A stretch of DNA of 64,000 nt from an uncultured Serinicoccus sp. (GTDB taxonomy: Bacteria; Actinomycetota; Actinomycetes; Actinomycetales; Dermatophilaceae): the NCBI RefSeq assembly GCF_947487915.1, contig NZ_CANKYH010000001.1, positions 62,001 through 126,000 on the forward strand. The letters run 5' to 3'. Below are positions 49,911 through 58,069 of this stretch, in pieces (position 1 is the stretch's first letter; each line of letters begins with the position of its first letter). A program made the position numbers and the translations under genes. The notes below the pieces were generated by a model. It did no database searches. It was given only the letters and a program-made list of their open reading frames with translations, and was not told where the DNA came from.

Positions 49911-50017
49911 GCGGCGACCCACGTCCCGGAGGCCGCCCCGGTCGTCTGCGCCCGGCTCACGCGGCGACCCACGTCCCGGGTCCCGGAGGCCGCCCCCGTC
50001 GTCCGTGCCCGGCTCAC
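49907..50017 (-). CDS. 36-residue repeat-encoded mini-ORF
   Basis: GTG at 50017 to TGA at 49907, spanning the 57-bp and the first 50-bp repeat units. The 57-bp unit is divisible by three, so the reading frame passes through it. It overlaps the previous mini-ORF and the LigT-like start by four bases each. Peptide begins VSRARTTGAASG and repeats the same phrase. Likely only a re-initiation relay. Confidence 0.35.
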   Translation of the reverse strand: MSRARTTGAASGTRDVGRRVSRAQTTGAASGTWVAA

Positions 50018-50067
50018 GCGGCGACCCACGTCCCGGAGGCCGCCCCCGTCGTCCGTGCCCGGCTCAC
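50014..50067 (-). CDS. 17-residue repeat-encoded mini-ORF
   Basis: GTG at 50067 overlaps the stop of the MpaB-like gene (GTGA); its TGA at 50014 overlaps the next mini-ORF start. It spans one 50-bp repeat unit. If ribosomes re-initiate at each overlap, translation passes from the oxygenase gene to the LigT-like gene despite the inserted repeats. Confidence 0.35.
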   Translation of the reverse strand: MSRARTTGAASGTWVAA

Positions 50068-50954
50068 GCGGCGTCCTGACCCGCCCGGCCCACCCCGGCC
50101 ATGGCCCAGCGCACGGTGGAGGTGCTGGCCCGGCCCAGGGGTGACAGCACGGCACGGGACAGCGCCGGCGAGGTCGGCAGTCCCAGCTCGGAGCGCGCCC
50201 ACGGCGGCAGCAGGGCCACGCCCCCCGCCGCGATGGCCCAGTAGCCGGGTCTCGAGGCGAGTGGCAGCGGCGGCTCGGCGAGAAGGAAGCGCGCGGCCTC
50301 GCGCGCTTCCTCGGTCGCCTCCAGCTCGGGTCGGTATGCCTCGAGGGCCTCGCGCAGCTCGCGCACCGTCGATGGCGGCGCCGGGACCCCGAGGTGCCGG
50401 GCGGAGACCCCGGCCTGGGCGACGTAGCGGTCGGCCTCGTCCTCGGTCAGAGGTGATCCCGAGAAGGCCTGGAAGCCGTCGAGGAAGGAGACCGCCTCCG
50501 CGACGTGCACCCACGTGAGCAGGTGCGGGTCGGAGGCGCGGTAAGGCCGTCCGAAGGCGTCCTTTCCGCGCACCCGCTCATGGATCGCCCGGACGTGGCC
50601 GATCGTCGCCAGGGCGTGCTCGACGGTGCCGAAGGTCGTCGCCGCGAGGTAGGTGCTGGTGCGCTGCAGGCGACCCCAAGGATCACCCTTGTAGCCGGAG
50701 TGTCCCGCGACCCCCGCCATGGCCATGGGGTGCAGCATCTGCAGGAGCAGCGCGGCGACGCCGCCCGGGAACATGGAGGCGTCGGCGTGCACCCGCCATA
50801 CCGGGTCCTGCGGGGTGAACCACCGCTCCCCCGGGGTGTCCCAGATCACCGACGCCCGCTGCTGCGCGTCATCCCCGGCCACGCGGGAGCGCAGCGCCGA
50901 CCCGAGGGCGCTCTGCAACCGACCGATCATCGAGGACCTCGCATTCGCCGACAT
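50064..50954 (-). CDS. DUF2236 / MpaB-like oxygenase
   Basis: A 296-residue member of the MpaB/latex-clearing-like DUF2236 family. It contains VWRVHADASMFPGGVAALLLQ near residue 60, HPMAMAGVAGHSG near 86 (conserved His), RLQRTSTYLAATTFG near 107, and DPHLLTWVHVAEAVSFLDGF near 150. Relatives are heme- or metal-dependent oxygenases (rubber oxygenase Lcp, MpaB). Substrate unknown. The ATG at 50954 is chosen; a second ATG eight codons on (50930) has GAGG upstream. First gene of the coupled chain leading to the LigT-like and photolyase-related genes. Confidence 0.8.
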   Translation of the reverse strand: MSANARSSMIGRLQSALGSALRSRVAGDDAQQRASVIWDTPGERWFTPQDPVWRVHADASMFPGGVAALLLQMLHPMAMAGVAGHSGYKGDPWGRLQRTSTYLAATTFGTVEHALATIGHVRAIHERVRGKDAFGRPYRASDPHLLTWVHVAEAVSFLDGFQAFSGSPLTEDEADRYVAQAGVSARHLGVPAPPSTVRELREALEAYRPELEATEEAREAARFLLAEPPLPLASRPGYWAIAAGGVALLPPWARSELGLPTSPALSRAVLSPLGRASTSTVRWAMAGVGRAGQDAA

Positions 50955-51054
50955 AGGACAGAGGCTGAACAAAGACGTGACATCAGCACTATCGCACGGC
51001 CGCTGCCGCCCGTCCACGCGGTCCGCTCCGACCACCCCCCACGCGCCACACCCC

Positions 51055-51160
51055 ACCCGGCGGCCCAGCCCACGCCGACCGTCCGCCCCACCCGGCGGCC
51101 CCCCGCCACCGACCCGGCGGCCCAGCCCACGCCGACCGTCCTCCCCACCCGACGGCCCTG
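51055..51160. repeat. two ~49-bp direct repeats upstream of the aldo-keto reductase
   Basis: ACCCGGCGGCCCAGCCCACG begins copies at 51055 and 51112 (period 57), each running ~49 bp with two or three differences. They fill most of the 232-bp gap between divergent genes. The sequence is C-rich on this strand with CCGACC and CCCCACC steps; no clear operator symmetry. Probably recent slippage duplication. Confidence 0.85.
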
Positions 51161-51186
51161 GTCACCGACTTGTAGTGTCGGGCTCC

Positions 51187-52131
51187 ATGCGCACCCCGAC
51201 CTTCCCCGGCACCGACCGCACCTTCCTGCCGATCAACCTCGGCGGCAACCCCTTCGGCTGGACCTCCTCCGCCGAGGCCAGCGAGGCGGTCCTGGACGCC
51301 TTCCTCGAGGCGGGCGGGTCCTTCGTCGACACCGCCGACGCCTACTCCTCCTGGGCCGAGGGACACGAGGGCGGCGAGTCCGAGCGCATCCTGGGCCGCT
51401 GGATGGCCGAGCGCGGCAACCGGGACGCGGTCCTGGTGGCGACCAAGGTCGGCAAGAAGCCGGGCCGGGAGGGGCTCGCCCACGACTCGGTCCTGGCCGC
51501 CCTCGAGGAGTCCCTGGAGCGGCTGCAGACCGACCGGATCGACCTGTACTACGCGCACGCCGACGACGAGTCGGTGGCGATCGAGGACCAGGTGGCGACC
51601 TTCGACGAGGCCGTGCGCAGCGGCAGGGTGGGAGCCGTCGGCCTGTCGAACTACTCCCCCGACCGGCTGCGGGAGTTCATGGAGACCGCCGCAGCACAGG
51701 GCGCGGTGCTCCCGACCGCCATCCAGCCCCGCTACAGCCTGGTCTCCCGCTCGGGCTACGAGAACGACCTGGCGCCGCTCGTCGACGAGTTCGACCTCGC
51801 CGTCTTCTGCTACCCCGCGCTGGCCTCGGGCTTCCTCACCGGCAAGTACCGCACCGAGGAGGACTTCGCCGGCAACGCCCGCGGTGGCGCCGCACGGCGG
51901 TATGCCGAGGCCGGCGGTCTCGCGGTCGTGGACGCCCTGGTGGCGGTCGCCGACCGGCACGGGGTCGACCCGGCGTCGGTGGCCCTGGCCTGGCTCCTGG
52001 ACCGGGGCGTCACCGCCCCCATCGCCTCCGCCTCGCGTCCCGAGCAGCTGGAGCCGCTGCTGGCGGCCACCCGTCTCGAGCTGACCGAGGAGGACAGGGA
52101 CGAACTCGACCTCGTCTCGGCGACGTTCTAG
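51187..52131 (+). CDS. aldo-keto reductase
   Basis: A 314-residue AKR with the full catalytic tetrad: Asp and Tyr in FVDTADAYSSW (near residue 47), Lys in VATKVGKK (near 87) and His in LYYAHADDES (near 120). The NADPH-binding end is PIASASRPEQLEPLL near 280. NLGGNPFGWT at the N-terminus is typical of the Tas/YghZ-like bacterial group. It reduces aldehydes or ketones; substrate unknown. TAGTGT lies eight bases before the ATG at 51187 with no ribosome site, so a leaderless message is likely. It ends 9 bp from the convergent molybdenum hydroxylase gene. Confidence 0.88.
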   Translation: MRTPTFPGTDRTFLPINLGGNPFGWTSSAEASEAVLDAFLEAGGSFVDTADAYSSWAEGHEGGESERILGRWMAERGNRDAVLVATKVGKKPGREGLAHDSVLAALEESLERLQTDRIDLYYAHADDESVAIEDQVATFDEAVRSGRVGAVGLSNYSPDRLREFMETAAAQGAVLPTAIQPRYSLVSRSGYENDLAPLVDEFDLAVFCYPALASGFLTGKYRTEEDFAGNARGGAARRYAEAGGLAVVDALVAVADRHGVDPASVALAWLLDRGVTAPIASASRPEQLEPLLAATRLELTEEDRDELDLVSATF

Positions 52132-52140
52132 GACGGCGGC

Positions 52141-54540
52141 TCAGACCTCGACATCGTCCACGGCATCGACGTCGGGCAGGTCGTCGAAGAGCGCCGGCGG
52201 CTCCCGCCAGGGGTCGTGCTCACCGCGCGCCGCCTCCTGGAGGGCCCGGTGGACCCGCTCCGGGGTGCACGGCAGGTCGACGTGCCGCACCCCCAGGTGC
52301 GCGAGCGCGTCGACGACGGCGTTCTGCACCGCGGGGGTCGACCCCACGGTGGCGGCCTCGCCGATCCCCTTGGCCCCCAGCGGGTTGCGGTCGGTCGGGG
52401 TCTCGGTCAGGCTCGCCTCGAGCTGGACGAGGTCAGCGGCGGTGGGCAGCGTGTAGTCGGCGAAGGTGCCGGTGACCGGGTTGCCGGACTCGTCGTAGCG
52501 GAACTCCTCGAAGAGCGCCTGCGCGATGCCCTGGACGCACCCGCCGTGCTGCTGGCCGCGCACGAGCAGCGGGTTGACGACGGTGCCGCAGTCGTCCACC
52601 GCGACGTGCCGCAGCAGCCGCACGGCACCGGTCTCGACGTCCACCTCGACGACGCTGACGTGGGTGCCGAACGGGAAGGTCGCCCCGTCCTGCGAGAAGT
52701 CGTGGTCGACCCCGAGCCCCTCCCCGCGCTCGTGCGCGCGCTCCGCGACCGCGTCCCAGGTGAGGGTGGCGCCGGGGACCCCGCGCACCCCGAAGGTGCC
52801 GTCGACGAGCTCGACGTCGACCTCGGCGACCTCCAGCAGCTCGGCGGCCAGGCGGGTCGCCTGCTCGCGCAGCTGCACGGCGGCCTCCAGCACCGCGCTC
52901 CCGCCCAGCTGCAGGGACCGCGCGCCGCCGGTCCCCCCGCCGGAACGGACCCGGGCGGTGTCGGACTGGACGTAGCTCACGCGCTCCAGCGGCAACCCGA
53001 GCTGGTCGGCCACGAGCATGGAGAAGGCCGTGGCGTGACCTTGACCGTGGGCCGAGGTCCCGGCCATGACGGTGAGCGAGCCGTCCCGCCCCACCCGGAT
53101 CCCGGCATACTCGGTGCCACCGAACCCGGTGATCTCGACGTAGCTCGCGATGCCGACACCCAGCTGCCAGGGGCTGCCCGTCTCGCGCCGACGTCGCTGC
53201 TCGCGCCGCAGCTCCTCGACGCCCGCCACCTCGAGGGCCGTCTCGAGGGCCCGGGCGTAGTCGCCCGTGTCGTAGCGGGCACCGAACTTGGTGGTGTGCG
53301 GGAAGTCGGCGGGCGCGACGAAGTTGCGGCGACGGAACTCCTCCGGGGTGAGCCCGCTCTCCCGGGCCGCGTGGTCCACCGCCCGCTCCACCATGGCCGC
53401 GGCCTCCGGCCGTCCGGCCCCGCGGAAGGCCCCGGTCGGGGCGGTGTTGGTCATGACCGAGACCGCGTCGTAGCGCAGCCGGGGGATGACGTAGGAGCCC
53501 TCGGACATCGTCCGGGTCGAACCGCTGGCGAAGGACCCGCCGAACCCGGCGTAGGCGCCGCAGTCCCCCACGAGCCGGGCCCGCATCCCGGTGATCCTGC
53601 CGTCCTCGTCCAGCCCCACCTCGACGTACTGCACCTGGCCGCGGCTGGTCATCGACAGCATCGACTCGCTGCGCGTCTCCACCCAGCGCACCGGTCGCCC
53701 GAGCCGACAGCTGGCGCGCACCACGGCCGCGTGCTCGGGGATGATGCCGGCCTTGCCGCCGAAGGCGCCGCCGACGTGCGGCGCCCGCACCCGCACCGCG
53801 TCCTTCGGCAGCCCGGTCCAGCGGACCAGCAGGCGCTGCGCCAGGTGCGGGTGCTGCGTGCCCAGGGCGACGTCCAGCCCTGTGACCTGCGAGGAGCGTG
53901 GGCCTTCTGCCCCACCGGCCACGGTGGGCCGCACCAGGATGCCGTGCCCCTCGATCGGGCTGGTCGCCATCCGGTTGTTCTCCATCCGCAGCCGCGCCAC
54001 CCGGTGCGCCCCGGCGAGGACGTCCTGCTCGCCGTCCGGGTCCTTGACCGCGAGCACCAGGTTGGTGCCGAGCTCGGGGAACTGCCGGGGCGCCTGCTCG
54101 GCCAGGGCGTCCTCGAGATCGACCACGGCGTCCAGCTCCTCGTAGTCGACGTCGACGAGGTCGGCCGCGTCGACGGCCGTCACCCGGCTGCCCGCCACGA
54201 CGAGGGCGACCGGGTCCCCCACGAAACGCACCCGGCCGGTGGCGAGGGCGGTCCGCGCCACCCGGTCGTGGATCTGGGCGAACGGCGGCACCGGGTCGGT
54301 GCCGAGGTCCTCCGCGGTGAAGACCCCCACCACCCCGGGCGCCGCCGCGGCCTGGGACGTGTCGATCCCGGCCAGGCGCGCGTGCGCCACCGGGCTACGC
54401 ACGAACACGGCGTGCAGGACCTCCGGGTCGTCCAGGTCGAGGTCGCCGACGAAGGTGCCGCGCCCGCGCAGCAGGTCGGGGTCCTCCACCCGGCGCACCT
54501 CGGTGCCGAGGATGGACGTCCCGCGCTGAAGATCCGTCAT
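52141..54540 (-). CDS. xanthine dehydrogenase/CoxL-family molybdopterin large subunit, orphan
   Basis: A 799-residue molybdenum hydroxylase large subunit. The aldehyde-oxidase a/b hammerhead covers ~15-125; the Mo-binding part has GGAFGGKAG near 262, the active loop GAFRGAGRPEA near 370, GTSAHGQGHAT near 500 and catalytic Glu in GAKGIGEAATVG near 730. The loop is the form II type (GAGR), not the CO dehydrogenase AYRCSFR loop, so CO oxidation is unlikely. The FAD and 2Fe-2S subunits normally encoded beside it are absent on either side, so it must pair with partners elsewhere or be degenerate. ATG at 54540, with CAGGAT six bases upstream; divergent from the acyl-CoA dehydrogenase. Confidence 0.87.
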   Translation of the reverse strand: MTDLQRGTSILGTEVRRVEDPDLLRGRGTFVGDLDLDDPEVLHAVFVRSPVAHARLAGIDTSQAAAAPGVVGVFTAEDLGTDPVPPFAQIHDRVARTALATGRVRFVGDPVALVVAGSRVTAVDAADLVDVDYEELDAVVDLEDALAEQAPRQFPELGTNLVLAVKDPDGEQDVLAGAHRVARLRMENNRMATSPIEGHGILVRPTVAGGAEGPRSSQVTGLDVALGTQHPHLAQRLLVRWTGLPKDAVRVRAPHVGGAFGGKAGIIPEHAAVVRASCRLGRPVRWVETRSESMLSMTSRGQVQYVEVGLDEDGRITGMRARLVGDCGAYAGFGGSFASGSTRTMSEGSYVIPRLRYDAVSVMTNTAPTGAFRGAGRPEAAAMVERAVDHAARESGLTPEEFRRRNFVAPADFPHTTKFGARYDTGDYARALETALEVAGVEELRREQRRRRETGSPWQLGVGIASYVEITGFGGTEYAGIRVGRDGSLTVMAGTSAHGQGHATAFSMLVADQLGLPLERVSYVQSDTARVRSGGGTGGARSLQLGGSAVLEAAVQLREQATRLAAELLEVAEVDVELVDGTFGVRGVPGATLTWDAVAERAHERGEGLGVDHDFSQDGATFPFGTHVSVVEVDVETGAVRLLRHVAVDDCGTVVNPLLVRGQQHGGCVQGIAQALFEEFRYDESGNPVTGTFADYTLPTAADLVQLEASLTETPTDRNPLGAKGIGEAATVGSTPAVQNAVVDALAHLGVRHVDLPCTPERVHRALQEAARGEHDPWREPPALFDDLPDVDAVDDVEV

Positions 54541-54589
54541 ACCCCCATCCTGCCTCCTCGTCAGGGTCGGCGAGCGGCATGATGGGGGT

Positions 54590-55765
54590 ATGCCCGACGC
54601 CCAGCCGGACCTGCTCGACCTCGACTCCCTGCTCGACGACGACGAACGCGCCGTGCGCGACTCGGTCGCCGCGGTGTGCGCCGAGCAGGTCGTCCCGCAC
54701 GTCGCCGGGTGGTACGAGGCCGGCCACCTCGAGCACGGCCAGGTGCGTGAGCTGGCGCGGGAGTTCGGCCGGCTGGGGCTGCTGGGGATGCACCTGCAGG
54801 GCTACGGGTGCGCGGGGATGAGCGCGGTCGACTACGGCCTGGCCTGCACCGAGCTGGAGGCCGTCGACTCCGGCGTCCGCTCCCTGGTGTCCGTCCAGGG
54901 GTCCCTGGCCATGCACGCCATCCACGCCTACGGCAGCGAGGAGCAGCGGCAGGCCTGGCTGCCCGGGATGGCCTCCGGGGAGACCATCGGCTGCTTCGCG
55001 CTCACCGAGCCCGACCACGGCTCGGACCCGGGCTCGATGACCACCCGGGCGCGGCGGGACGGGGCCGACTGGGTCCTCGACGGGGCCAAGACCTGGATCA
55101 CGAACGCCCCCCTCGCCGACGTCGCGGTGGTGTGGGCCCGCACCGAGGACGGCATCCGCGGCTTCGTCGTGCCCACCTCCACCCCGGGGGTCTCCACCCC
55201 GACCATCGCGCGGAAGATGTCGCTACGGGCCTCGGTGACCGGCGAGGTCGTGCTCGAGGGCGCGCGCCTGCCGCAGGACGCGGTGCTGCCGGGCGTCCGC
55301 GGGCTCAAGGGGCCGCTGTCCTGCCTGTCGGAGGCGCGCTACGGCATCGTCTGGGGGTCGATGGGGGCCGCCCGCTCGGCGCTGTCGACGGCCCTGGGGT
55401 ATGCCGCCACCCGGGAGCAGTTCGACCGCCCCATCAGCGCCTTCCAGCTCACCCAGGCCAAGCTGGCCCGCATGCACCAGTCCTGGGCCACCGGCATGCT
55501 GCTGGCGCTGCACCTGGGCCGGCTGAAGGACCGTCACGGCCTGCGCCCCGAGCAGGTCAGCGTCGGCAAGCTCAACAACGTCGGCGCGGCGCTGGAGATC
55601 TGCCGCACCGCCCGCACCATCCTCGGGGCCAACGGCATCTCCGGGGACTACCCGGTCATGCGCCACATGGCCAACCTCGAGTCGGTCCTCACCTACGAGG
55701 GCACCGAGGAAATGCACACCCTCGTCGTCGGACAGGCCCTCACCGGGCAGCAGGCCTACCGCTAG
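54590..55765 (+). CDS. glutaryl-CoA dehydrogenase-like acyl-CoA dehydrogenase
   Basis: A 391-residue flavoprotein. GYGCAGMSAVDYGL near residue 72, RSLVSVQGSLAM near 96, the FAD segment CFALTEPDHGSDPGSM near 135 and catalytic E370 in TYEGTEEMH all match glutaryl-CoA dehydrogenase, where the base is also Glu370 and the Arg of RSLVSVQ holds the substrate carboxylate. It would oxidise and decarboxylate glutaryl-CoA to crotonyl-CoA, as in lysine or aromatic breakdown. The ATG lies in GGTATGCC, preceded by CATGAT and six bases. Divergent from the molybdenum subunit across 49 bp. Confidence 0.88.
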   Translation: MPDAQPDLLDLDSLLDDDERAVRDSVAAVCAEQVVPHVAGWYEAGHLEHGQVRELAREFGRLGLLGMHLQGYGCAGMSAVDYGLACTELEAVDSGVRSLVSVQGSLAMHAIHAYGSEEQRQAWLPGMASGETIGCFALTEPDHGSDPGSMTTRARRDGADWVLDGAKTWITNAPLADVAVVWARTEDGIRGFVVPTSTPGVSTPTIARKMSLRASVTGEVVLEGARLPQDAVLPGVRGLKGPLSCLSEARYGIVWGSMGAARSALSTALGYAATREQFDRPISAFQLTQAKLARMHQSWATGMLLALHLGRLKDRHGLRPEQVSVGKLNNVGAALEICRTARTILGANGISGDYPVMRHMANLESVLTYEGTEEMHTLVVGQALTGQQAYR

Positions 55766-55775
55766 CCGGCCTGGC

Positions 55776-58055
55776 TCAGCGGCCCGGTGAGGTCGCGTCG
55801 GGTCCGGCGTCGACCCCGAGCCGGTCGAAGGCCGCCTCCAGCCGGTCGCCCAGCACGTCGGCGAGCGAGCGGGCGTAGGTGTCGGTGATGTGGCTGCCCT
55901 GGCGGTACACGAGCACCTCTCCCACCACCGGAGGGCAGCGGTCCTGGCCGGGGCAGACCCAGTCGTTCATCGTGACGAAGGTCGCCCCGGGGACCTGCTC
56001 CACGGCCTGCAGCAGCGGCCCGGTGCCGCTGCCGCGGTTGCTGTCGAAGATGCAGCGGTCGAGGTCGTCGCGGTGGTCGGCGACGCAGGCGTAGACCTGG
56101 AGGTCACCGGGCTGCGGGGTGTCCGCCACGGCGACGACCGGGACGCCGGCGGCACCGACCTCGCGCCAGTGCTGCGCCATCCCCTCGGCGAGCGCCGCCC
56201 CGGACGGCTCTCCGTCCTCGTCGAGGCCCTGGGACTTGACCGACGAGGTCAGCACGACGTCCGGGGGCTCGGCCACCAGGCGGCGCGTCACCTCGGCCCC
56301 CCAGGAGCGGCAGGCCTGCGCCTGCGCCTCGTCCTCGAACTCGACCGGGGTGGCGCTCCACGGGCACGCCGACCGGTAGTAGACGTCGATCCCCCACCCG
56401 CGCTCCTCCCCGAGCCGGTCCAGCGCGCCCGTCCACTGGGCGATCTTGGAGTCCCCGACGACCGCGACGTGCAGGTCGCCCTCCGGGTCGCCGTAGGCGC
56501 AGCGCAGCACCTCCTCGCCCGTGGCGTCGCAGTCCTGCCGGTAGAGCGCCGGCAGGTCCCGGGTGGCCTCGAGCGGGTCCGGGGTGATGGAGGCGGGTGC
56601 GAGGTCGAGGCCGTCCAGGTCCGGCGAGGGGGCGCCCTCGGTGCCGGACACCACCTCGCGGTCCCCCGACCCGTCGGCGCCCGCACCGTTCGCGCCCGCA
56701 CCATCCTCTCCCGCACCGTCCCCGAGGTCCCCCTCCGAGGCAGCCGCCCCCGCCCCCCCGAGCCGCTCACCCGCGCGGCGACCGTCCTCGGCGAGCTCCT
56801 GGGGGCCGGCCGGGCGGTCACCCGACAGGACCGCCGCCCCGTCGGCGTCGGCCGTGGCCTCGTTGGCGCGGACCTGACGGTCGACCTCGCGCACCAGCTG
56901 CCAGCCCGAGGCCGTCGCCAGCACCGTGCACAGCGCGCCCACCGCCAACCCGGCCGCCGGGCGCGCCCAACGGCCGCGGGCGTGGCGCACCGGCTGCTCC
57001 ACCAGCAGGTAGCCCGCGGTGGCCGGCAGCGCGCTGAGCAGCACCACCCCCAGGCCCACCCAGACCGACAGCTCCCCCCACCTCGCCTCGGCCACGACGA
57101 GCAACGGCCAGTGCCAGAGGTAGAGCGAGTAGGACAACGCCCCCGTCCACTGCAGCGGCGCCACGCGATGGACGCGCACCGGCCCGGACGCCTCCGCCGC
57201 CCGCACCCCGCCGACGAGCGCCGCCGCGGTCCCCAGGGTCGGGACCAGCGCCGCCCAGCCGGGCCAGGGGGTCTGGGGGCCGGTCAGCACCGCCCCGGCC
57301 ACGACCACGGCCGGACCGCCCCACGCCAGGGCCGTGGCGACGGGGACGGGGACGCGCGACCACCAGGCGCTCCCCAGCGCCACCAGCGCGCCGACCCCGA
57401 GCTGCCACAGCCGGGTCGAGGTGACGAAGTAGGCCTCCGGGGGGCTGGCGGAGGTCAGGTGCACCGCCCAGCCGAAGGACGGCAGGACCACGACCACGGC
57501 CAGGAGCACGGCGGTGAGCGGGACCGGCCGGACACCGCGCCGTCGCGCGAGCCAGGCTGCGAGGAGCAGCAGCAGCGGCCACAGGAGGTAGAACTGCTCC
57601 TCGACGGCGAGCGACCAGTACTGCTGCACCGGGGAGTCGACCGAGTCCTCGGCCAGGTAGTCCACCGAGCGGTCCGCCAGCCGCCAGTTCACGACGTAGA
57701 GCCCAGAGGTGACGATGTCCCAGCCGGTCTCGCGCCAGCGCACCTGCGGCAGCAGGGTGAGGGTGAGCAGCGCCGTCGTCACGAGGACGAGGGCCGAGGC
57801 CGGGAGCAGCCGCCGTGCCCGGCGGGACCAGAACCGCCCCAGGTCCACCGTCCCGGTGCGCAGCACCTCGGACACGAGCAGGCCGGTGATGACGTAGCCG
57901 GAGATGACGAAGAAGACGTCGACCCCGGCGAAGCCGCCGGGGAGCCAGGGCACCCCGGCGTGGTAGAGCAGCACGAGGAGGACGGCCAGGGCCCGCAGCC
58001 CCTGGATGTCGGCCCGGTAGCCCGGCGGGACCACACGACCACCGAGCCTGCTCAC
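55776..58055 (-). CDS. OafA-like membrane acyltransferase with SGNH domain
   Basis: A 759-residue two-part protein. Residues ~10-420 form an acyltransferase-3 domain of about ten helices, starting YRADIQGLRALAVLLVLLYH with the catalytic His and continuing GVDVFFVISGYVI. A Gly/Asp/Ala-rich linker (~430-520) leads to an SGNH hydrolase-type domain with VAVVGDSKIAQW (Gly-Asp-Ser) near 580 and the closing Ser-His pair in GSHITDTYA near 725. Such proteins O-acetylate surface polysaccharides. The start is a GTG at 58055; TACACT ends seven bases before it and no ribosome site is present. It ends 11 bp from the convergent acyl-CoA dehydrogenase. Confidence 0.88.
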   Translation of the reverse strand: MSRLGGRVVPPGYRADIQGLRALAVLLVLLYHAGVPWLPGGFAGVDVFFVISGYVITGLLVSEVLRTGTVDLGRFWSRRARRLLPASALVLVTTALLTLTLLPQVRWRETGWDIVTSGLYVVNWRLADRSVDYLAEDSVDSPVQQYWSLAVEEQFYLLWPLLLLLAAWLARRRGVRPVPLTAVLLAVVVVLPSFGWAVHLTSASPPEAYFVTSTRLWQLGVGALVALGSAWWSRVPVPVATALAWGGPAVVVAGAVLTGPQTPWPGWAALVPTLGTAAALVGGVRAAEASGPVRVHRVAPLQWTGALSYSLYLWHWPLLVVAEARWGELSVWVGLGVVLLSALPATAGYLLVEQPVRHARGRWARPAAGLAVGALCTVLATASGWQLVREVDRQVRANEATADADGAAVLSGDRPAGPQELAEDGRRAGERLGGAGAAASEGDLGDGAGEDGAGANGAGADGSGDREVVSGTEGAPSPDLDGLDLAPASITPDPLEATRDLPALYRQDCDATGEEVLRCAYGDPEGDLHVAVVGDSKIAQWTGALDRLGEERGWGIDVYYRSACPWSATPVEFEDEAQAQACRSWGAEVTRRLVAEPPDVVLTSSVKSQGLDEDGEPSGAALAEGMAQHWREVGAAGVPVVAVADTPQPGDLQVYACVADHRDDLDRCIFDSNRGSGTGPLLQAVEQVPGATFVTMNDWVCPGQDRCPPVVGEVLVYRQGSHITDTYARSLADVLGDRLEAAFDRLGVDAGPDATSPGR

Positions 58056-58069
58056 CCGGGGAAGTGTAG

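Larger units (their letters stand above)
49901..50073. repeat. 50/57/50-bp tandem duplication at a stop-start junction
   Basis: Units begin with CCCGGCTCACGCGGCG at 49901, 49951, 50008 and 50058: three full copies (50, 57 and 50 bp) and the start of a fourth. The 57-bp unit carries a 7-bp internal duplication (GGGTCCC). Read leftward, each unit contains GCGTGAGCC, i.e. a TGA overlapping a GTG. The block lies between the MpaB-like gene and the LigT-like gene, whose junction it has multiplied. Confidence 0.93.

Noticed and set aside
49901..50073. CRISPR-like array
   Set aside because: Units are contiguous copies with no unique spacers, and each contains a stop-start junction; it is a tandem duplication.
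52141..54540. Carbon monoxide dehydrogenase large subunit
   Set aside because: The active loop reads GAFRGAGR, the form II type, not AYRCSFR, and the other subunits are missing.
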